Shown piece by piece: positions 1-5,163 of a DNA stretch of 5,163 bases (position 1 is its first letter; every line of letters starts with the position of its first letter). The notes below the pieces were generated by a model. That model saw only the letters and a program-made list of their open reading frames with translations, was not told the DNA's origin and did no database searches. Made by a program: the position numbers and the translations under genes. Origin of the DNA: an uncultured Eubacteriales bacterium (lineage in GTDB: Bacteria; Bacillota; Clostridia; Oscillospirales; Acutalibacteraceae); assembly GCA_900319655.1 (NCBI GenBank), contig ONPH01000094.1:1-5163 (forward strand), written 5' to 3'.

Positions 1-608
1 CAATCGGCGTGAGCTGTTCAAATTCCGCGGATTTGGGAGCGGCGGTTTTTGAGTTCGATTACGACAAGTCCGCGCTCGAATTTCGCGGATGTGAGAGCGA
101 GTCGCTTGTCCGCAGCAATTTCAGCGGAGATAAGCTTAAGGTCGTATTCTACAATCAGCAAAATTCATCAGGTCTGTTTAATCTCAAATTCAAGGCTGTA
201 GGCGACGGCGGAAGCGACGTAAATTTTAAAATCAGCGATTGTATTTCAAAGTCGGGCGGCAGCCTGCCCGTAAGCTCAGGCAGCAGCGGCGTTGTTAACA
301 CCGCAGGAAAAGCCTCAAATGTCAATAATTCATCAAAATCATCCTCGCCTTTAAGCGGAAAAGCCGACGCCGTTAAGGACAAAAGCTCTGCCGCTGACGA
401 TAACGGCGATTTGCCCGGGGGAGATGACACCGATGATAAATCCCTCACCGATCTGGGCGAACTGAACGATAATCCCGAGCGCAGCTATTTTCCGTATGTG
501 ATTGTAGGCTGCGGAGTTCTCGGCTTGATTGTGATTTTGACTTTTACCGTAATCAAAATTATCAAGTCCGTCAAAAAGCAAAAGAAGAAAAACGCAAAAC
601 CCGATTAA
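1..608 (+). CDS. Cohesin-like domain surface protein with C-terminal membrane anchor (5' partial)
   Basis: The reading frame is already open at the left edge (first full codon at 3), and 201 residues are visible. The GTG at 9 sits inside the folded domain, has no ribosome binding site, and is unlikely to be the real start. The first ~95 residues alternate hydrophobic and polar positions and resemble a cohesin-type beta-sandwich: a DLGAAVFEFDYD strand pair with the aromatic 'YD.S.LEF' pattern, then LKVVFYN, then GLFNLKFKAVG. Next comes a Ser/Asn/Lys- then Asp-rich linker (about 300-480). One hydrophobic helix (about 489-563) and a Lys-rich tail follow, which predicts an extracellular domain and a cytoplasmic C-terminus. 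Cohesins bind dockerins in cellulosomes, but cohesin-like folds also occur in unrelated surface proteins, so a cellulosomal role is only a possibility. The family call is moderate; the topology is more secure. Downstream genes have their own promoter, so no operon link is implied. Confidence 0.65.
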   Translation, partial: IGVSCSNSADLGAAVFEFDYDKSALEFRGCESESLVRSNFSGDKLKVVFYNQQNSSGLFNLKFKAVGDGGSDVNFKISDCISKSGGSLPVSSGSSGVVNTAGKASNVNNSSKSSSPLSGKADAVKDKSSAADDNGDLPGGDDTDDKSLTDLGELNDNPERSYFPYVIVGCGVLGLIVILTFTVIKIIKSVKKQKKKNAKPD

Positions 609-624
609 ATCGCGCCTTATGTAC

Positions 625-665
625 ACCTTGCCGAAACAAGGTATAAAAAATAATGTATTATTTTT
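625..665 (+). terminator. Possible weak terminator: two adjacent AT-rich inverted repeats
   Basis: ACCTTG (625-630) pairs with CAAGGT (637-642) around a 6-nt loop. It is followed by a perfect 9-nt inverted repeat, AAAAATAAT (646-654) with ATTATTTTT (657-665), around GT. The position, just after the stop at 608 and before the next promoter, suits transcript termination. However, the first stem is short and lacks an immediate T tract, and the second is nearly all A/T. I see the repeats directly; the terminator function is a guess. Confidence 0.3.
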
Positions 666-695
666 AAAATTTTTGCATAAATCGCAATAATAATC

Positions 696-724
696 TTGAT
701 TTTTTCGCATAACTCTGCTATATT
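696..724 (+). promoter_or_regulatory. Sigma-A type promoter for the ABC importer operon
   Basis: TTGATT (696-701) and TATATT (719-724) are separated by exactly 17 nt, and TG at 716-717 gives an extended -10 (TGC before the -10). Transcription would begin near 731, leaving a leader of about 30 nt before the lipoprotein start at 760. That is too short for a riboswitch or T-box, so any control would have to be by a DNA-binding regulator. No clear operator palindrome is visible across the promoter. Confidence 0.75.
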
Positions 725-744
725 AATAGATGTTAAATTTTGAT

Positions 745-750
745 AGGAGA
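745..750 (+). promoter_or_regulatory. Ribosome binding site deciding the lipoprotein start
   Basis: AGGAGA lies 9 nt before the ATG at 760. The in-frame ATG at 730 lies upstream of this site, has no Shine-Dalgarno of its own and falls at or before the predicted transcription start, so 760 is the start chosen. Confidence 0.85.
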
Positions 751-759
751 TGTATTTTT

Positions 760-1575
760 ATGAAAAAGTTTTTGGCATTATTCTTAGCAGCCGTACTCGT
801 TTGCTCGACAGCCGTAATGTTTGCAGGCTGCGGCGGTAAAACCGAGAGTTCGTCGGCAGCGTCCGACAGCAAGACCTCAGACAGCAAGTCGTCTGAGAGC
901 ACAGCGACAAAAGGCGAGCTGCACATGGCTACAAACGCAGCTTTCGAGCCCTATGAGTATCAGGAGGGCGGCAAGGTTGTAGGTATCGACGCAGAGCTTG
1001 CACAGGCTCTTTGCGACAAACTCGGCTACACACTTGTAATCGACGATATGGAGTTTGACGCTATCATCACAGCCGTTAGCTCAGGCAAGGCTGACTTTGG
1101 TATGGCAGGTATGACCGTTACCGACGAGAGAAAGAAGAGCGTTGACTTTACAGATTCTTACACAACAGCAATCCAGGCTATCATCGTTAACGACGGCGAG
1201 ACAAAGGTTGCAAAGGCTGACGACCTCAAGGGCGCTACCGTAGGCGTACAGCTCGGCACAACCGGTGACATCTATGTTTCCGATATGGAAAAGGACGGCA
1301 CAAAGGTTGAGCGTTTCAGCAAGGGCGCAGACGCGGTTCTCGCACTTACCCAGAAGAAGGTTGACGCTGTTGTAATCGACAACGAGCCTGCCAAGAAGTT
1401 TGTTGAGCAGAACAAGGGCACAAAAATTCTTGACGAGCCCTTCGAGAACGAGGACTACGCAATCTGCCTTAAGAAGGGCAGCGAGCTTACAGAGCAGTTC
1501 AACAAGGCTCTTGCAGAGCTCAAGGCTGACGGTACTGTTAAGAAGATTATCGACAAGTACATCAAGGCTTCATAA
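760..1575 (+). CDS. Polar amino-acid ABC transporter substrate-binding lipoprotein
   Basis: This 271-residue protein is the extracellular receptor of the importer encoded by the next two genes. It begins with a lipoprotein signal: Lys2-Lys3, a hydrophobic stretch, and a lipobox ending FAGC with Cys24 as the predicted lipidated residue. A Ser/Lys-rich tether follows (about 27-51). The rest is a family 3 solute-binding protein (SBP_bac_3 type): TNAAFEPYEY (58-67), VGID (74-77), FDAIITAVSSGKAD (99-112), and MTVTDERKKSVDF (118-130). In relatives, the Arg of this last motif (Arg124) binds the ligand carboxylate. VGVQLGTTGD (161-170) and DAVVIDNEP (202-210) are also present, with Asp207 the likely ligand amino-group contact. 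The length is normal. The fold points to a polar or charged amino acid, but which one (glutamine, arginine, cystine and so on) cannot be read from motifs. Promoter and ribosome binding site lie directly upstream. Confidence 0.93.
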   Translation: MKKFLALFLAAVLVCSTAVMFAGCGGKTESSSAASDSKTSDSKSSESTATKGELHMATNAAFEPYEYQEGGKVVGIDAELAQALCDKLGYTLVIDDMEFDAIITAVSSGKADFGMAGMTVTDERKKSVDFTDSYTTAIQAIIVNDGETKVAKADDLKGATVGVQLGTTGDIYVSDMEKDGTKVERFSKGADAVLALTQKKVDAVVIDNEPAKKFVEQNKGTKILDEPFENEDYAICLKKGSELTEQFNKALAELKADGTVKKIIDKYIKAS

Positions 1576-1594
1576 TTAAAAATTTGCTCACATA

Positions 1595-1624
1595 AGGCGG
1601 GTATTTATTACCCGCCTGTTGTTT
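1595..1624 (+). terminator. Hairpin between receptor and permease genes (partial terminator or mRNA-stabilising stem)
   Basis: A perfect 9-bp stem, AGGCGGGTA (1595-1603) with TACCCGCCT (1609-1617), encloses a 5-nt TTTAT loop. It is followed by a T-rich but G-interrupted stretch (GTTGTTTG). It starts 20 nt after the lipoprotein stop and 59 nt before the permease start. No promoter is visible between it and the permease, so read-through must supply permease and ATPase. Such intercistronic stems are known in binding-protein operons to give excess receptor over membrane components. The stem is seen; the partial termination is inferred. Confidence 0.7.
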
Positions 1625-1653
1625 GTTTACCTAAATTTATTAAGGAAGATTTT

Positions 1654-2385
1654 ATGGGAGAGTTTTTTAACAGCATAGCACAGAGCTTTGAGGCGACCTT
1701 TATCACCGACAACCGCTGGCTGCAGCTTTTGAACGGTCTTTGGGTGACAATCCAAATTACTATCGTCGCCGCGCTTATCGGTATCGTGCTCGGCTTTTTA
1801 ATCGCGATGATACGCTCAACGCACGATATGCAGCTCGCAGGCAAAAAGTGCCAAAAGTTTGGCGACCGCGTTCTTAAGGTGCTTAACGCAATTTGCAATG
1901 TCTACATAACCGTAATCCGCGGAACGCCTGTTGTAATTCAGCTTATGATTATGTATTTCATCATCTTCGCAAGCTCGCGCAACGGCATTTTGGCGGCGTT
2001 TATCTCGTTCGGTATGAACTCCGGCGCGTATGTTGCCGAGATTGTCCGCTCGGGTATTATGTCAATCGACAAGGGACAGTTTGAGGCGAGCCGTTCGCTC
2101 GGCTTTAACTACAAGCAGACTATGGTGCTTGTTATTCTGCCGCAGGCGTTCAAGAATATTCTTCCTGCGCTCGGCAACGAGTTTATCGTGCTCGTAAAGG
2201 AGACCTCGGTTGCAGGCTACGTTGCACTGCAGGATTTGACCTACGTGGGCAACTTTATCCGTTCAAGAACCTACGAGGCGTTCTTTCCGCTTATCACAAT
2301 CGCGGCAATTTACCTGATAATCGTACTGATTCTTCAGTTCTTCTTAAAGAAGCTCGAAAGGAGGCTGCGCAGCAGTGACCACTGA
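1654..2385 (+). CDS. Amino-acid ABC transporter permease (HisM/GlnP type)
   Basis: This 243-residue inner-membrane permease would form the translocation pore, probably as a homodimer because the operon has one permease gene. AAGGAAG at 1642-1648 precedes the ATG. Hydrophobic spans are visible near residues 29-53, 84-106, 111-133, the [20 protein letters not shown] region, and the C-terminal [22 protein letters not shown] segment. The family's RGTP motif is at 89-92. The cytoplasmic coupling (EAA) loop contains FEASRSLGF (143-151) followed by LPQAF, the part that docks on the ATPase. The segment between the first span and RGTP (about 54-88) is hydrophilic and basic and looks some ten residues longer than in the enterobacterial proteins as I remember them. 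The C-terminus is basic. The end overlaps the ATPase start by 11 nt, so the two are probably translationally coupled. Confidence 0.92.
   Translation: MGEFFNSIAQSFEATFITDNRWLQLLNGLWVTIQITIVAALIGIVLGFLIAMIRSTHDMQLAGKKCQKFGDRVLKVLNAICNVYITVIRGTPVVIQLMIMYFIIFASSRNGILAAFISFGMNSGAYVAEIVRSGIMSIDKGQFEASRSLGFNYKQTMVLVILPQAFKNILPALGNEFIVLVKETSVAGYVALQDLTYVGNFIRSRTYEAFFPLITIAAIYLIIVLILQFFLKKLERRLRSSDH
2357..2364 (+). promoter_or_regulatory. Ribosome binding site for the ATPase, inside the permease gene
   Basis: AAAGGAGG, a near-perfect Shine-Dalgarno, lies 10 nt before the GTG at 2375. It sits within the codons for the permease's basic C-terminus. It supports GTG as the start, since no ATG in this frame is equally well placed. 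Confidence 0.85.
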
Positions 2386-3112
2386 TGTTTTAATCAAGGT
2401 TGAGGATCTCTGCAAATCGTTTGACGATATGGAGGTTCTAAAGGGCGTAAACGCCGAGATTGACAAGGGCGACGTTATGGTTGTTATCGGAGCCTCGGGC
2501 TCGGGTAAATCCACATTTTTGCGCTGTCTAAACCTTCTCGAAGAACCCACCGGCGGTTCAATTTACTTTGAGGGCGTTGACATCACCGATAAAAGCGTAG
2601 ATATCAACATTCACCGCCAAAAGATGGGAATGGTGTTCCAGCAGTTCAACCTGTTTCCGCATATGACGGTGCTCAGAAATATGACAATCGGCCCGATGAA
2701 GCTGTTAAAGCAGAGCAAGGCTGAGGCTGAAAAGAACGCAATGGCGCTTTTGGAGCGCGTAGGACTTGCCGACAGAGCCGACGCATATCCTTCGCAGCTT
2801 TCCGGCGGACAAAAGCAGCGTATCGCTATTGTACGCGCGCTTGCAATGAACCCCGACGTAATGCTCTTTGACGAGCCGACCTCGGCACTCGATCCCGAAA
2901 TGGTAGGAGAGGTTCTCGAGGTTATGAAGCAGCTTGCCAAGGAGGGTATGACAATGGTTGTCGTTACCCACGAGATGGGCTTCGCGAGGGAAGTAGGAAC
3001 AAAGATTGTATTTGTTGACGAGGGAGTAATTGTTGAGCAGGGTTCGCCCGAGGAATTTTTCGATAATCCCAAGAGCCCCAGACTCAAAGATTTCCTCTCA
3101 AAGGTGCTATAA
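2375..3112 (+). CDS. Amino-acid ABC transporter ATP-binding protein (GlnQ/HisP type)
   Basis: This 245-residue cytoplasmic ATPase would power the importer. All expected nucleotide-binding motifs are intact. These are the A-loop aromatic Phe16; Walker [10 protein letters not shown] (39-47); Q-loop [11 protein letters not shown] with Gln89; signature LSGGQ (142-146); Walker B VMLFDE with catalytic Glu167; D-loop SALD (170-173); and switch His199 in VVVTHEMGF. The residue after the signature is Lys (SGGQKQR) where many GlnQ proteins have Gln; this looks like a tolerated variant. The length matches the family and there is no extra C-terminal regulatory domain of the MetN type. It starts at a GTG that overlaps the permease by 11 nt. 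It is the last gene of the operon, followed 17 nt later by a strong terminator. The family assignment is secure; the substrate is not defined by this subunit. Confidence 0.95.
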   Translation: MTTDVLIKVEDLCKSFDDMEVLKGVNAEIDKGDVMVVIGASGSGKSTFLRCLNLLEEPTGGSIYFEGVDITDKSVDINIHRQKMGMVFQQFNLFPHMTVLRNMTIGPMKLLKQSKAEAEKNAMALLERVGLADRADAYPSQLSGGQKQRIAIVRALAMNPDVMLFDEPTSALDPEMVGEVLEVMKQLAKEGMTMVVVTHEMGFAREVGTKIVFVDEGVIVEQGSPEEFFDNPKSPRLKDFLSKVL

Positions 3113-3129
3113 TTCTATTTGTGAAATTT

Positions 3130-3167
3130 AAGGTGCGGAAGTAAAATTCCGCGCCTTTTTTCTTTTT
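3130..3167 (+). terminator. Strong intrinsic terminator of the ABC importer operon
   Basis: An 11-bp stem (3130-3140 with 3147-3157, one G-T wobble at 3134/3153) encloses a 6-nt loop. It runs straight into TTTTTTCTTTTT at 3156-3167. This is a textbook rho-independent terminator and separates the importer from the pyrH operon. Confidence 0.93.
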
Positions 3168-3195
3168 ACAAATTCAAAATATTTAGTGTTTTGCC

Positions 3196-3224
3196 TTTAC
3201 TTTGTTTCCAATATATTGTATAAT
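3196..3224 (+). promoter_or_regulatory. Promoter for pyrH-frr-uppS
   Basis: A perfect -10 TATAAT (3219-3224) is preceded at a 17-nt spacing by TTTACT (3196-3201), a 4-of-6 match to the -35 consensus, in strongly AT-rich DNA just after the terminator. Initiation would fall near 3231, about 28 nt before the pyrH start. The alternatives TTGCCT (3191) and TTGTTT (3202) resemble a -35 better but give spacings of 22 and 11 nt, which do not work. No operator or riboswitch is apparent. Confidence 0.7.
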
Positions 3225-3246
3225 TGTAAATAACTATATGAATAAT

Positions 3247-3250
3247 GGAG
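3247..3250 (+). promoter_or_regulatory. Ribosome binding site deciding the pyrH start
   Basis: GGAG lies 8 nt before the ATG at 3259. The other in-frame ATG, at 3238, comes before this site and has no Shine-Dalgarno. Starting at 3259 puts [12 protein letters not shown] at the N-terminus, as in the family. Confidence 0.8.
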
Positions 3251-3258
3251 TGTTATGT

Positions 3259-3972
3259 ATGCAACCAAAATACAAAAGAATTTTGCTAAAGCTTTCAGGC
3301 GAATCTCTCGCCGGAGAAAATAAACACGGAATCGACTTTGACGTCGTTCAAAAAATCTGCGAGCCAATCAAAAAATGCGTCGAAGCAGGCGTTCAGGTAG
3401 CCGTTGTTGTAGGCGGCGGAAACTTCTGGAGAGGCAGAAGCTCGGGCGAAATGGACAGAACCAGAGCCGACCATATGGGAATGCTCGCAACCACAATCAA
3501 CGCTCTCGGCGTTGCCGACGCTCTCGAAGCCCTCGGCGTTGAAGTCAGGGTTCAGACCGCAATCTCAATGCGCCAGGTTGCAGAGCCGTATATCCGCAAC
3601 AAGGCAATCGCCCACCTCAACAGGGGCAAGGTTGTAATTTTCGGCTGCGGCACGGGCAATCCGTTCTTCAGCACCGACACAGCCGCTGCTTTAAGAGCGG
3701 TAGAAATTGAAGCCGACGTAATTATGAAGGCGACTATGGTTGACGGCGTTTATGACAGCGATCCCAAGACCAACCCCGACGCGAAGAAGTTTGATACAAT
3801 CACCCATCAAGAGGTGCTCAACAAGGGCTTGGCGGTAATGGACAGCACCGCGTCAGCGCTTTGCAAGGACAACGACCTTCCGATTTTGGTGTTCAGCATT
3901 GACGATCCCGAGAACATCTACAGGGCTGTGTGCGGCGAGAATATCGGCACAGTCGTAAAAAACGAAATTTAA
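3259..3972 (+). CDS. pyrH: UMP kinase
   Basis: This is the cytoplasmic amino-acid-kinase-fold enzyme that phosphorylates UMP to UDP with ATP, the committed step toward all cellular UTP and CTP. From the ATG at 3259 the protein has 237 residues, the usual bacterial length. Visible motifs are [10 protein letters not shown] (6-15, phosphate-binding loop with Lys11), [11 protein letters not shown] (49-59), [13 protein letters not shown] (66-78, Asp71 in the UMP-contact region), [19 protein letters not shown] (129-147, the glycine-rich nucleotide site), and [13 protein letters not shown] (157-169). The last motif has Met160 where several homologues have Lys or Asn; I regard it as a natural variant. 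The gene heads a pyrH-frr-uppS operon with its own promoter, and frr starts 34 nt downstream. Bacterial PyrH is normally a hexamer under allosteric control by UTP and GTP; nothing here argues otherwise. Confidence 0.97.
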   Translation: MQPKYKRILLKLSGESLAGENKHGIDFDVVQKICEPIKKCVEAGVQVAVVVGGGNFWRGRSSGEMDRTRADHMGMLATTINALGVADALEALGVEVRVQTAISMRQVAEPYIRNKAIAHLNRGKVVIFGCGTGNPFFSTDTAAALRAVEIEADVIMKATMVDGVYDSDPKTNPDAKKFDTITHQEVLNKGLAVMDSTASALCKDNDLPILVFSIDDPENIYRAVCGENIGTVVKNEI

Positions 3973-4006
3973 TTTTTGATAATAATTCAATTTAGGAGGC
4001 ATAAGT

Positions 4007-4561
4007 ATGAAAGAAACACTCAAAAAGGCTGAAGAAAGAATGGGCAGAAGAATCGACCACCTCTGCACAGAGTACGCCGAAATCAGAGCAGGCAGAGCAA
4101 ATCCTGCTGTTCTTGACAAGGTTAAGGTTGACTACTACGGAACTCCCACTCCCATAAACCAGCTCGCGGCGGTTTCGGTAACCGAGGCGAGAACCCTTAC
4201 AATTCAGCCGTGGGACGCTTCTATTTTAAGACAGATTGAAAAGGAAATCCAGAAGTCCGACATCGGCATTAACCCCATGAACGACGGCAAGATTATCCGC
4301 CTTATTTTTCCGCCCCTCACCGAGGACAGACGTAAGGGAATCGTTAAGGACGTTCAGCGTATTGCCGAGGACACAAAGGTTCAAATCCGCAACGTAAGAC
4401 GCGATACAATCGACAAGCTTAAGAGCCTTAAAAAGTCAGGCGAGCTGACCGAGGACGACCTCAAGCACGGCGAGAAAAAGACTCAGGAGCTTACCGACAA
4501 ATTCATCAAAAAGGTAGACAGCATTTCCGCTGACAAGCAAAAGGAAGTAATGGAGCTGTAA
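4007..4561 (+). CDS. frr: Ribosome recycling factor
   Basis: The protein has 184 residues, essentially the family's standard ~185. RRF binds post-termination ribosomes in the cytoplasm and, with EF-G, splits them for reuse. The first and last thirds are charged helical sequence forming the three-helix bundle (domain I). EIRAGRANP (25-33) marks the hinge to the beta domain (about 31-104), which includes YYGTPTPINQLA, TLTIQPWD and the loop NPMNDGKIIRL. The conserved FPPLTEDRRK (101-110) and IRNVRRD (127-133) follow, with Arg132 matching the functionally critical arginine of the E. coli protein. After RRD the sequence reads TIDKL where many homologues have ANDKL, a small deviation. A strong AGGAGG (3994-3999) lies 7 nt before the ATG. 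The stop is one base from the uppS start, so the two are probably coupled. Confidence 0.97.
   Translation: MKETLKKAEERMGRRIDHLCTEYAEIRAGRANPAVLDKVKVDYYGTPTPINQLAAVSVTEARTLTIQPWDASILRQIEKEIQKSDIGINPMNDGKIIRLIFPPLTEDRRKGIVKDVQRIAEDTKVQIRNVRRDTIDKLKSLKKSGELTEDDLKHGEKKTQELTDKFIKKVDSISADKQKEVMEL
4552..4555 (+). promoter_or_regulatory. Ribosome binding site for uppS within the end of frr
   Basis: GGAG lies 7 nt before the uppS ATG at 4563 and is read as the last Glu codon region of frr. Together with the one-base gap between stop and start, this suggests ribosomes ending frr can restart on uppS. Confidence 0.65.
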
Positions 4562-4562
4562 T

Positions 4563-5163
4563 ATGGCTATTTTCGGCATAGGTAAAAAACCTGAAATAAA
4601 CCACGCTGAGCTTGTCCTGCCTAAGCACGTCGGAATTATAATGGACGGCAACGGCCGCTGGGCAAAAAAACGCGGACTTCCGCGCAAGGCAGGCCATACC
4701 GAAGGCGCGCGTACCTTCAGAAAAATCACGCGCTACTGCTCCGAGGTCGGAATTAAGTACCTCACGGTTTACGCGTTCTCAACCGAGAACTGGAAACGCC
4801 CCGAGGACGAGGTAGGAGCATTGATGAAGCTGTTTAAGTCCTATCTTGAGGAAGCTATCCGCGACTTTAAGGACGACGATATCGTTGTGCGCTTTATCGG
4901 TGACAAAAGCGGCTTTTCTCCGGAGCTTAGGGAGCTTATGGACGAAAACGAGGAGTGCTCCAAGGACAGAGAGGGCATGGTGCTCAACATCGCGATGAAC
5001 TACGGCAGCCGCGATGAAATTGTCCGCGCGGTTAAAAACATCAGCGCCGCGGTCAAAAACGGCAAAATCAGTGAGGACGACATCACCGAACAGCTTATTT
5101 CGGATAATCTCTACACCGCAGGCCAGCCCGATCCCGACCTTATCATCAGACCGAGCGGCGAGT
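4563..5163 (+). CDS. uppS: Undecaprenyl diphosphate synthase (3' partial)
   Basis: This is a cis-prenyltransferase that extends farnesyl diphosphate with isopentenyl diphosphate to the C55 lipid carrier used for peptidoglycan and wall polymers, acting at the cytoplasmic membrane face. It has 200 complete codons, and the window end removes roughly the last 45 residues expected for the family. Visible motifs are HVGIIMDGNGRWAKKRGL (22-39) with catalytic Asp28; RKAGHTEG (41-48); VYAFSTENWKRP (69-80), whose Asn/Trp region helps place substrate; LNIAMNYGSRDEI; and DPDLIIRPSGE at the edge, with the diphosphate- and Mg-binding Arg196 and Glu200. The position after Arg196 is Pro, whereas the E. coli and Micrococcus proteins have Thr. 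A short N-terminal extension (about 20 residues) precedes the conserved core. The ATG follows the frr stop by one base. cdsA would be the expected next gene, but it is outside the window. Confidence 0.96.
   Translation, partial: MAIFGIGKKPEINHAELVLPKHVGIIMDGNGRWAKKRGLPRKAGHTEGARTFRKITRYCSEVGIKYLTVYAFSTENWKRPEDEVGALMKLFKSYLEEAIRDFKDDDIVVRFIGDKSGFSPELRELMDENEECSKDREGMVLNIAMNYGSRDEIVRAVKNISAAVKNGKISEDDITEQLISDNLYTAGQPDPDLIIRPSGE

Noticed and set aside
21..100. Two similar 22-nt stretches (21-42 and 79-100, 18 of 22 bases matching) in the cohesin-like gene.
   Set aside because: They lie in different reading frames and encode unrelated residues, so they are not a protein repeat. They are too short and too few to support a mobile or repeat element.
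351..710. A 119-codon open frame on the - strand over the linker and transmembrane region.
   Set aside because: It is antisense to a protein with clear domain and membrane features, has no recognisable product, and spans the promoter and hairpin region. It looks like a shadow.
609..759. Possible riboswitch or T-box leader before the amino-acid importer.
   Set aside because: The predicted transcript leader is only about 30 nt, and no T-box or aptamer-like conserved stems are seen in the gap.
2611..3087. A 158-codon open frame on the - strand within the ATPase gene.
   Set aside because: The + strand holds a complete ABC ATPase with every motif intact. The antisense frame has no family features and no ribosome binding site that I can see.
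3202..3258. Upstream in-frame extension of pyrH from TTG 3202 or ATG 3238.
   Set aside because: The 3202 start lies before the -10 box, and 3238 has no Shine-Dalgarno. The extra residues do not belong to the UMP kinase fold.
1..5163. CRISPR array, transposon, integrase site, tRNA or phage genes.
   Set aside because: No regularly spaced repeats, terminal inverted repeats with a transposase, cloverleaf sequence or phage proteins were found. Nearly all of the window is accounted for by six genes and short regulatory gaps.

Overview
The window reads as an ordinary chromosomal stretch of a Gram-positive anaerobe of the Bacillota, most likely a Clostridia member near Ruminococcus/Oscillospiraceae. 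This is an inference. It rests on strong AGGAGG-type ribosome binding sites, a lipoprotein-anchored amino-acid ABC receptor, a cohesin-like surface domain, mixed AGA/CGC arginine codons, and the Gram-positive order pyrH-frr-uppS. All genes lie on the + strand, and no gene on the - strand can be supported.

Region 1 (1-608) is the 3' end of a gene for a membrane-anchored surface protein. It has a cohesin-like beta-sandwich segment, a Ser/Asp-rich linker, one C-terminal transmembrane helix and a short basic tail. Its start lies upstream of the window. The gap at 609-759 holds AT-rich inverted repeats and then a well-formed sigma-A promoter.

Region 2 (760-3112) is a complete polar amino-acid ABC importer in the order receptor lipoprotein, permease, ATPase. 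A GC-rich hairpin sits between receptor and permease and could lower expression of the downstream pair. Permease and ATPase overlap by 11 nt. A strong intrinsic terminator at 3130-3167 closes the operon.

Region 3 (3219-5163) starts with its own promoter and carries pyrH (UMP kinase), frr (ribosome recycling factor) and uppS (undecaprenyl diphosphate synthase, cut by the window end). This conserved housekeeping cluster joins nucleotide supply, translation and cell-wall lipid carrier synthesis. The usual upstream partners rpsB-tsf are not directly before pyrH; the transporter operon is there instead.

I found no CRISPR array, tRNA, rRNA, insertion sequence or phage gene, and no convincing novel system. 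The item most worth following up is the truncated cohesin-like anchored protein at the left edge. The other notes concern start-site corrections, transcriptional architecture and gene order.
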